Below are positions 1-7,196 of a DNA stretch of 13,503 nt, one piece after another. A program made the translations under genes and the position numbers. Each line of letters starts with the position of its first letter. Position 1 is the first letter of the stretch. The notes under the pieces are model-generated. The model saw nothing but the letters and a program-made list of their open reading frames with translations, was not told the origin of the DNA and did no database searches. The stretch spans positions 1 to 13,503 of the forward strand of contig JAAAJB010000736.1 of assembly GCA_016098155.1 (NCBI GenBank), read 5' to 3'. The stretch is from Actinomortierella ambigua. Taxonomy: Eukaryota; Mortierellomycota; Mortierellomycetes; Mortierellales; Mortierellaceae.

Positions 1-641
1 TCGAGGCAGCCAGGTGGTACACCAAGGCAGCCGAGCAAGGGAATGCGATCGCACAGTTCAGCCTTGGAAACATGTACAGACAAGGACGAGGGGTCGATCA
101 GAGCGATGTCGAGGCAGTCAAGTGGTTCTCCAAGTCAGCTGAACAAGGGAATGGGCATGCGCAAAATGATCTTGGTTGGCTATATGACCTTGGCCAAGGA
201 GTCGAGCAGAGCGACAGCATGGCACTCGCCTGGTACAACAAAAGTGCCGCCCAGGGCAACGAGTACGCTCAGTTTAATCTCGGATCAATGCTCCAACTTG
301 GATTATGCACCGATCGGTGCTATGCGAAGGCGCTTGACCTATTCCACAAGGCCGCTGACAGCGGAGAACCAAGCGCACACTTTCATGTAGAATGGCTAGC
401 CACAATCGATAACCTTGAGGGATGGGCGTCTGCCGACGATGTGGAAGCAATTGCTTTGCACCGTCAAGGAGCCGAGCAGGGATTTGCAGCAGCACAGTTC
501 GGTCTTGCGCGATTGTACGAGAGAGGTCGTGGTATCACTGTGGATATGAGCGAGGCGATTAGGTGGTACAGGAAGGCTGCAGGCCTAGGGCACAATGATG
601 CGAAGGATCGTATGGAATTTCTTCAGAACCACAAGGCGTAA
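1..641 (+). CDS. Sel1-like repeat protein, 3' end only (5' end outside window)
   Basis: The reading frame is open from position 3 and ends at TAA 639-641, so the start lies before the window. About 212 residues are visible. They form back-to-back Sel1-type (TPR-like) repeats of about 36 residues on the pattern A-x-A-Q-x-x-L-G-x-x-Y-x-x-G-x-G-V-x(n)-A-x-x-W-Y-x-K-A-A-x-Q-G. I count the end of one repeat and five complete ones. The third complete repeat has lost the G-x-G-V loop. The fourth is longer and degenerate (TIDNLEGWASADD region). The last is canonical again (RLYERGRG, then IRWYRKAA). Sel1 repeats form alpha solenoids that scaffold protein-protein contacts, often in signalling or ER-associated degradation. 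The visible part has no catalytic domain, so no specific role can be given. Fungi of this group often carry many such genes. Confidence 0.85.
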   Translation, partial: EAARWYTKAAEQGNAIAQFSLGNMYRQGRGVDQSDVEAVKWFSKSAEQGNGHAQNDLGWLYDLGQGVEQSDSMALAWYNKSAAQGNEYAQFNLGSMLQLGLCTDRCYAKALDLFHKAADSGEPSAHFHVEWLATIDNLEGWASADDVEAIALHRQGAEQGFAAAQFGLARLYERGRGITVDMSEAIRWYRKAAGLGHNDAKDRMEFLQNHKA

Positions 642-1410
642 AGACCGCGCATTGGCATTCCCTAATGTCACCTTGTTTGACCCTTACATCTCCAATAGTC
701 TCAAGAAAGTTGACTTTCCTGAAGGATGAAACGTGTCGCAAGACCGAAGGCCGTGCTAATAGCGTACGTTAGGCCCTTACTTGAATCGATACTTAATCAA
801 GTTGTGGGTGTGTGTTACTGTCTGTCAGTGTGTGTCCTTTGTTGTTGCTGTTTGTGTGCAGGTCTGTCTCCTCAAGTATTTAAATTGTTTGAACAAGCCC
901 TGAGCTTGGTGTGATGGTAAAAAATGAGTCTTGACTGAGTCGACGGCCAAGAATAACAGCGTCGAGAGCTGACGAATTGTCAGCCGTGCTAATTTAGTTC
1001 TACCAGCACTCTATGTAGACGCAGCTGATGACAGACAGAATATCGCATCGGAGCAACTCTATCAACGCAAAACAATTGGAAGGCGAACATGGAGTATGTA
1101 GTAGCATCTTATAATATATACAATTCTATCAAAGTGAACCGTGCGCTTGTCTTCATCTGCCCTGTTGTGTTGCAGGCGTGCCCTTCCTAAACAGGAGGAT
1201 GTGACCTTGTTTAACGACGAGGCACTCATGTGAAAGAGCCGGAATTACCCTTGACAAAGTCTTTTTTTTTTGACATATTTTTATATCACAATGGAACATT
1301 GGCGGCTCCTATAGTAAGACTACTAAAGGTAAATGGTGGCTGAAAACACCAAAATACGCCCCACAATCGTGCAACAGAGAGCCCTTGGCAAAGCTTTCAT
1401 GGTATCCGCG

Positions 1411-1436
1411 CTGGTACCCGGCAGTCTGGTACCCGG
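1411..1436. repeat. Short direct repeat CTGGTACCCGG x2
   Basis: The 11-mer CTGGTACCCGG occurs at 1411-1421 and again at 1426-1436, with a 4-nt spacer. A weaker related string (TGGTATCCGC) sits just before, at 1400-1409. Function unknown. Confidence 0.6.
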
Positions 1437-1470
1437 TGCTCGCATATTTTCCGCAAGGATTCTGCGTCCA

Positions 1471-1493
1471 TGTGCCCTAACCTTTTGGGCACA
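1471..1493. repeat. 7-bp inverted repeat with 9-nt loop
   Basis: TGTGCCC at 1471-1477 pairs with GGGCACA at 1487-1493 across a 9-nt T-rich loop. It lies downstream of the stop of the minus-strand gene ending at 1654. It may form a hairpin in DNA or in a long 3' UTR. Confidence 0.5.
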
Positions 1494-1560
1494 AGTTTAT
1501 GTCTTTTAAGTAAACACAGTATTGTGAATCTACCAAATTTGCAGTCAAAATGGCTAAAGT

Positions 1561-1602
1561 GCACAACCTCGTATACCTGATATGGCGCACAATGGTTGTG
1601 CG
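1561..1602. repeat. Nested inverted repeats (8-bp arms; 7-bp hairpin)
   Basis: GCACAACC at 1561-1568 is the perfect inverse of GGTTGTGC at 1594-1601. Inside it, CGCACAA (1586-1592) and TTGTGCG (1596-1602) form a perfect 7-bp stem with a 3-nt loop. The right arm can therefore pair with either left arm. On the minus strand this falls about 50-95 nt past the stop codon at 1654, in the expected 3' UTR. Confidence 0.55.
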
Positions 1603-1653
1603 GATAAATTTATGCGAGAGGATATAATGCTATCTAGGATGTAATGTTAGTTT

Positions 1654-3607
1654 TTACCACCAAAAGTTGTCGGCGTTGTGGTCAGCGACGGGGAAGAGGA
1701 TTGCAAGTAGCATCTTGCAATCGTTGCCGATGGCGAAAGAGTCTTCATAAGCAAGTTTGAGTTGTTCAAACGACAACTCGCCAAGGACAAGGCGTGAGAG
1801 GACGAGGGGTGGGAAGTAAGCCTTGAGTTGGAGTGGCTCCTCCTCGTCCTCCTCACCCTCCGTGCCGTCCTCCTTGATTTCACCATTGCCGTTGGTCTGT
1901 TGCCGAGTCTCCTTGGCCTTCTTCTTCTTGTCGGCGGCAAGGACGGCTGCCCGATCGAGCTGGACCTGGGCCTCGTCGGAAGGTTCGGCCCAGTCCTCGG
2001 CGGCGATCAACTTGCCGCGGATGAAACAAAGCTTGAGACCCTTGGCAGAGGCACCCTCGGTGATGCGATAAAAGCCGACGTGCAGGGTGGCGGAGAGACC
2101 AGCCATAGGGCTTTTGGCCAGGCGGTCTTCGAGGGTCGGGGCGACCTTGTTCAAGAAGCGAGGGTAGGAGTTGATGCGGACGTAGCCCCTGTAGCCCGGA
2201 AAGACTTGAGTACTGTACTGGTTGGCCTTACAGATTTGTCGAACAGGGTGGGAGGGGTGGAGGAAGAAGGCGAGGCGGCTGGCACGATCGGTGCCGTACT
2301 CGAGGAGTGGGTGGATCACGGGCGCAAACTTGACCTCGGGGTCGTCCGAGGCTTGGCGACGCTGTTCGTCTGCCTCGAGCTCAGTCTTTAGCTCCAGTCG
2401 GAGTTTGTCGAGAGGGCCATTCCATTGTTCTCTGGCCTGGTCCAAGACCTGGCGCAGGATCGGGAACATGGTCTCGCGGTAGGTGATGCCGCGCTCGGGA
2501 GACTCGTTGAGGGTGAAGAGGTGCCAAAACAAGCCAGCGCTGGCGGAGAAGATGACGAGACCGACATCTTCGCCAGATTTGCGGTCGACGACGATGCGCG
2601 AGATCCGGTCGCCATCGTGATAGGATTCGGCTTTCTCGATGGTCTCAAAGGCGGTGTAGAGCCAGTAGGTTTCGTCGTAGTGGAATCCGATGTCTGCTGG
2701 GCAATTCTGAGCTTCGCGTGTGCTCATCTTGAGCAGGAAGGGGAGGTCTGCCCGGGTAGGTGTACGCAGTGTGAAGGGTTCTTTTTTACCCTCCGCAAGC
2801 TTTGGAATGAAGTCGTAGTTGTTGAAGAGGACGTACTCGCGAGTCCTGATAGCCTGGATATATCCAAATTGACTAAATGGTTCAGCCGAGAAATGGGAAA
2901 GAAAAAGTGTTAGCCCAGTCTTGTTGAGCACTTCTCTGACAGAAAATAAGGTTGATTGAGTTGTTTTGAATGGAACGAAAGAAAAATACATACAGGTAGA
3001 AGTGAGGAATGCCAAACACAAGTTGGATGACATCGCCGCGCGCCTCTGAGGCTGGGTGAATCATGTCAGTGAATAGACGTCGGACCAAGCCCCGGTTTCG
3101 GTACTTTGGGAGAGATGCGACCAGCTCTCCAATACCATATTGCAAATCCGTCTTGCCGTAGTATCCCGGAAGTCGCTGCAGCCCAATACCCGCAACCAAC
3201 CTCAGCTCTCCAGTCTTGGCATTAGTATCTTCAACCACAGCAAAGTCAGTCGGGTCCATCACGGCGCTGTGACCACTCATTACGCGCCTCTATTGCACGA
3301 GAGTTTCATGGAGGGAGAGATGAGGTGTGAGTGAATATTTCTCTGTGCTTGTTTGCGCCCCTGGGTGCAGTTGTAGACGACCACTCTACTCCGCTCTTGT
3401 GTTCATTCGTACCGTTGCAGCGCGGATGAAATCGTGGCGCAAAGGCTTATATCCCTTGGGAATGGTGCGGTTCAAAGCACGGTAACGAAAGCCTTCGGCC
3501 ATCAACTCGCCAATGTCGTCCTTGTCAGCGGCGGTGGACCACCTCATAATCAGACCATCGCCCAGGTCAATTCGTTCAGTCCGTACTGCAGGAGCTTCTA
3601 CTGTCAT
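1654..3607 (-). CDS. Eis-like GNAT N-acetyltransferase, paralogue 1 (3 exons, 569 aa)
   Basis: Exons on the minus strand are 3607-3413, 3289-2994 and 2872-1654. Introns are 3412-3290 (donor GTACGA, phase 0) and 2993-2873 (donor GTATGT, acceptor TTTAG, phase 2). The joined frame is 1710 nt, an exact multiple of three. The start is the ATG at 3607, opening MTVEAPAV, because its N-terminus aligns with paralogue 2. The in-frame ATG at 3688 would translate a CA microsatellite. Residues about 12-185 form a GNAT domain. Its acetyl-CoA loop is YRNRGLV (128-134), a Q/R-x-x-G-x-G/A motif with the last position V, and FGIPHFY lies at 157-163. PFTLRTPTRAD (196 on) opens a second GNAT-like domain. The C-terminal part (FPPLVLSRLVLGE, then LLAILFP) resembles the sterol-carrier-like domain of Eis-type enzymes. 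A Lys/Glu-rich insert (about 477-509) is absent from paralogue 2. The likely reaction is acetyl-CoA-dependent acetylation of an amine; the substrate is unknown. No signal peptide or membrane segment is seen, so it is probably cytosolic. Confidence 0.85.
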
Positions 3608-3638
3608 TGCGATGGTTTTCTTGGAGGTGTGAGTGAGT

Positions 3639-3640
<2 letters not shown>

Positions 3641-3674
<34 letters not shown>
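3641..3674. repeat. (GT)12-(GA)5 microsatellite in the 5' UTR of paralogue 1
   Basis: The plus strand shows 12 GT units (3641-3664) followed by five GA units (3665-3674). On the minus strand this is a CT/CA tract lying between the TATA box and the start codon at 3607, so it is probably transcribed in the leader. Confidence 0.85.
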
Positions 3675-3675
<1 letters not shown>

Positions 3676-3747
3676 GAGGGGGTGTCAAATGAAAATGACA
3701 AGTCTTTGTGTGTCGTGGGAGGGAGTTATGGGAAGAGAGACGTGTAT

Positions 3748-3758
3748 CCTTTTATATA
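3748..3758 (-). promoter_or_regulatory. TATA box of acetyltransferase paralogue 1
   Basis: The minus strand reads TATATAAAAGG, about 140 nt upstream of the ATG at 3607. It resembles the TATAAAAGG upstream of paralogue 2 and stands at a plausible promoter distance. Confidence 0.6.
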
Positions 3759-4241
3759 CGTTTGATTCCTGGGAAAACGCCATCTGCCTCGTTCCTCGGC
3801 ACGCCGTCTGTATAGCTGCACGAAGGTCTTGGGCGCAAACTTTAGGACAAGATTTTACCACGAAACTGCTGCTGAATGGAGCTATTGGAGGAGTTGGCCA
3901 ACGAGGTACAGTTTGTTGCAGGGGTAATGGAGCTCATGGAGAACGTCCACGCCAGGCGTTGTGGCGATTATCCCGTTGGACAGAATCTTAATTCTCGGTT
4001 TGCACTCCGCCCATTGGCCTCCCCCTTTTTTTGGTCTCTTTCATTTCCTCTTTGGGAGCGTTTTCCTTCTTGAATAACCCACCCATCTCACGCCGACCGC
4101 TGTGCAACGTTCGCGTGCCCACTACGCCTCCAATGAGAATAGCATTGTCAAGTGATCGTGAGCCTTGCGATTGCAATTGGGTTGTTTGTTGTCGCTTGCA
4201 ACTTTTCTTCCCAAAAAATTAAAAAACAATGAAGTCATATT
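3759..4241. other. Intergenic region between the tandem acetyltransferase genes
   Basis: This holds the upstream promoter of paralogue 1 and the 3' flank of paralogue 2. Short open frames here have no recognisable protein. A pyrimidine-rich plus-strand stretch lies at about 4019-4072. No canonical AATAAA is seen after the paralogue 2 stop; the minus strand there is T-rich. Confidence 0.5.
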
Positions 4242-6281
4242 TTACACATAGAGGCCGTCAAATTGATGATTGACCTTGGGAAACAGGATCTCGAGAAGCA
4301 TCTTTGCCTCATCACCAAAGGCCATCGTGGCTGGGTAAGCGCGCTGGAGCTCATCAAGGTCAGAATCGCCGACGACCAAGCGCGTGAATGAAAGGGGAAC
4401 AAAGCCGGCGGAGAAGATCGTGGCAGGCTTGACCTTGGCCGCTTTTTCCGCACGTGCCTTATCGTGCTTCTCCTTGGGGGAGAGGGGTTTCCATGGGTGA
4501 GCTGCGATGATTTGTCCACGCTCAAGGACAATTTCGAGACCACGACCTTCTTGACCCTCGGCACGGCAGTAAAAGTCGAGCTGCACACGCGCTGTCATTC
4601 CAGCCATGGCAGACTTTGCCAAGCGCTGCTCCAAAACAGGCCTTGTCTTCATGATCAGGTCGGCATAAGATGGGATGCGAGTGTAGAGGCGATAGCAGTT
4701 GGGATTGCCGGGGGCGATGGAGCGGGTCAATTGGCGCACGGGGTGACATTCAGGGAACTGCAAGGATAGAGAAGAGATACGGGGCAGTTTGTACTCGACC
4801 AGTAAGAGGTTGGCACGTTCTTCGTCGGTGGTGGCCTTCTTGGCGGCCTCGGCGGCCTCTTCCAGTGGTTTATCGAACCGTTCGCGGGCGAGGTCGAGGA
4901 CCTGTCGAAGGACCGGGAAAACGGCGTCGCGGTAAGAGGCACCTTCCTCGAGAGCAAAGACTTCGAGAGACGGTGTAGCAAGGATGCCCAAGACTACGAC
5001 ACCAACATCTTTACCAGTGGTGGCGTCGACAATAATGCGGGTCAGACGGCCAGAATCGTAGTAGCTCGAGGCCTGCTCGAGGCTGGTGAAGGCTGTCCAC
5101 TCCCAGTACTTGTTGTTGTACTCAAGGCCGATCTGGGGCTGGCCTGGCAGCTGGGTATGGTGAGCCAGACGCGCCATATAGGGGATGTCCTGTCGGGTAG
5201 GAGGGCGCAGTGTAAAGGGCTCTTCTTCTTGCTTCTCTCCGACCTTTGGTCGTGGGGGGATCGCGTTGAGATCCTTGATGGTGGCGGAGTCGCGGAAGCG
5301 GAGGGCGTACTCAAAGCCTTCATAGTGGGCCAAAAAGGGGCGGAGTGAGTTGAAACATGCATGCAGCTGGACCTCAATCTCATTCATCCATTCAAGGTCT
5401 CAAACATACCAAAGGCCGAGTAAAAATGGGGGATGCCTCCAATGATCTGAATCAAATGGCCCTCGGCATCGAGTGTCGGCAGCATGAGCTCCATCATCAG
5501 TTTTCGGATCAAGCCCTTGCTACGGTACTCCTCCAGGGTGCCAACAGCCTCAACGCCACCAATTTTGAGTTCCACATCGCCAAAGTAGCCAGAATGGTGC
5601 TGCAGGTACAGACCGGCGACAACCTTGGATCGCTTATTGCTGCCGTGGACAGTCGCCCGTGTGTCGACCACGATGGCATAGTCGTACTCGCTGGCAACAA
5701 TGTGGTCACCACGTACTGCTCGAGCCTGGATAGAATGGGAGATGGATAGGAAGATCAGTCACCTTCTTGGATTAGACTCTCTCGGATCATGAGGAGCAGG
5801 GATTGTGTGGTTTGGAAAGAGGAATTGAGGGAACTTACCCCGATGCGGGCGGCGATTTGATTTGGTGCAGGGGTTTCGACGTCTTCAAACGAACGTCCAA
5901 GCGCGATCCACTAGATGTTGAAGGGCAAAGGAGGGATGGCATGACATTAGGACTCATGAACGAGGGGTTCAAAATCGCAGTAACAGGCAGGCAGGGGAAA
6001 ACACATACTCGGAAGGCTTCTGCTAGGAACTCTTCAATATCCTCTAGGTCATCCTTGGTCGACCTGCACGTTAAAGTTGATCGACGAAAAGCATGTATTG
6101 TTGAGGCTGGTTAGGGAGGGAGCGCGAAAAGAATGAAGGTACAAAAGATATAGAGTTCTCACACTCCCCACACTCCACAATAGTCATCGTACCAACGCAT
6201 GATAAGGCCATCGCCAATGTCGATGGTCTGGGTACGAGGAGTGGGCTTGGGAACGGTGGAGTAGATATCGGCAACAGTCAT
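4242..6281 (-). CDS. Eis-like GNAT N-acetyltransferase, paralogue 2 (5 exons, 535 aa)
   Basis: Exons on the minus strand are 6281-6193, 6063-6009, 5910-5839, 5725-5410 and 5317-4242. Introns are 6192-6064 (donor GTACGA), 6008-5911 (GTATGT), 5838-5726 (GTAAGT) and 5409-5318 (GTATGT), all ending in AG. The exons sum to 1608 nt in frame. The first intron gives IMRW then STKDDLEDIEEF, matching IMRWSTAADKDDIGEL of paralogue 1. A rival donor further downstream would add about ten unmatched residues. The GNAT domain covers residues about 18-190, with the acetyl-CoA loop YRSKGLI at 139-145 and GGIPHFY at 168-174. The second GNAT-like domain starts at PFTLRPPTRQDI (about 211). The C-terminal sterol-carrier-like domain contains FVPLSFTRLVVGD. 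The overall order matches the Eis family; the substrate is unknown. It lies in tandem with paralogue 1 and was clearly duplicated. The exact splice sites are my prediction. Confidence 0.85.
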
Positions 6282-6390
6282 CGTTTGCTCAGATGTAAGA
6301 AGGTTAAGTTGGTGGGGAGCGGGAGTGAACCGGGAGAGTAGAGAAGGCGAAAATAATGGCAGGCGGGAGAGGGGGGGGGAGACAGATTGC

Positions 6391-6398
6391 CTTTTATA
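6391..6398 (-). promoter_or_regulatory. TATA box of acetyltransferase paralogue 2
   Basis: The minus strand reads TATAAAAG (in context GGTATAAAAGGC) about 110 nt upstream of the ATG at 6281. The spacing and surroundings parallel the TATA box of paralogue 1. Confidence 0.6.
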
Positions 6399-6769
6399 CC
6401 TTTTTGGAGGCGAATTTTCCGCAGCTTGAGGGTGTGCGGAAAATGGAGTTGAATGTCCCTGAGTCTCACTTGTTGTCGAGCTCAAGGATGATCCTCCTTC
6501 ACACGGTGAACACTGTTCAACAATTGCTATTGTCGTGGACAAAAAAGGATCGCATGCAGAAAGCCAATGTAGGCGCACAGGGGGGCCTGGTGGACACATT
6601 ATTTGGTACACAAACGCACTGTTGACAAGAAAGGTCGTTGGAAGCAGCAGCCCTGGTCTGCGCATATCTGCACTTTGAGGTGCGCCGTCGATAATTGTGT
6701 TGACCCCACTGAAAGATATATCGATGTGATGATGGCCATACCTGCGAGAAGCATGAGAACACTCATGTT

Positions 6770-6780
6770 CCCCCCCCCCC
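6770..6780. repeat. C11 homopolymer
   Basis: Eleven consecutive C residues lie in the divergent intergenic region. The length is prone to slippage and to assembly error. Confidence 0.8.
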
Positions 6781-7196
6781 ATACGCGTAGTAGTTGCAGC
6801 CGTTGTCGCCGCCCAATATTTCACACGAATCAATGAGGGGCATGCAACCCACCACGAACAATTGGTCCACCAGTAGTTGCTTGCCGAGTACAAAGCTTGT
6901 TGTCTTGATGTACCCAGGTCTTGTCGCACCCCTGGCCTGTGTTTTGACTGACAGGACAGGCAGAAGACTTTGCTCTTCCCACCACCCTCCCCGGCTCAAC
7001 AAAGTTCCCCCATGTTTGGGGGAAAGGAGAGAGAGGAGTGAAGGTTTATGATTTTACCAGCAGGGTGCTCCACGCGGGGACAGATACCCAGGCAACAGCT
7101 GATTTGGGCGAGTTGTGACCGCTGAGCATCAACATCAGTCTCAGGACTCCAAACAATCCCTCTCCTCCTCCTCTTTCCCTCCTGCATGGACTAGTG

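Larger units (their letters stand above)
642..1653. other. Intergenic region between the convergent Sel1 and acetyltransferase genes
   Basis: I see no credible gene here. The stretch contains a GT-rich part (about 803-862), AT-rich patches (for example 1108-1120), an 11-bp direct repeat (1411-1421 and 1426-1436) and inverted repeats at 1471-1493 and 1561-1602. It must hold the 3' ends of both flanking transcripts. I find no perfect AATAAA close to either stop codon. Confidence 0.6.
6282..7196. other. Shared upstream region of divergent acetyltransferase and Scm3-like genes
   Basis: About 915 nt separate the two divergent start codons. The left side has the TATA box of paralogue 2 and a run of nine G (6371-6379). 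A run of eleven C lies at 6770-6780. The right side has a pyrimidine-rich tract (about 7158-7183) directly before the ATG at 7197 and no clear TATA. I see no gene in it. A long minus-strand open frame through it is only an upstream extension of exon 1 of paralogue 2. Confidence 0.5.

Noticed and set aside
1828..2913. Plus-strand open frames 1828-2391 and 2425-2913
   Set aside because: They are antisense to the well-supported third exon of acetyltransferase paralogue 1.
6159..6929. Long minus-strand open frame of 256 codons
   Set aside because: Only its end, from ATG 6281, matches the paralogous acetyltransferase. The rest crosses the TATA box and low-complexity promoter sequence.
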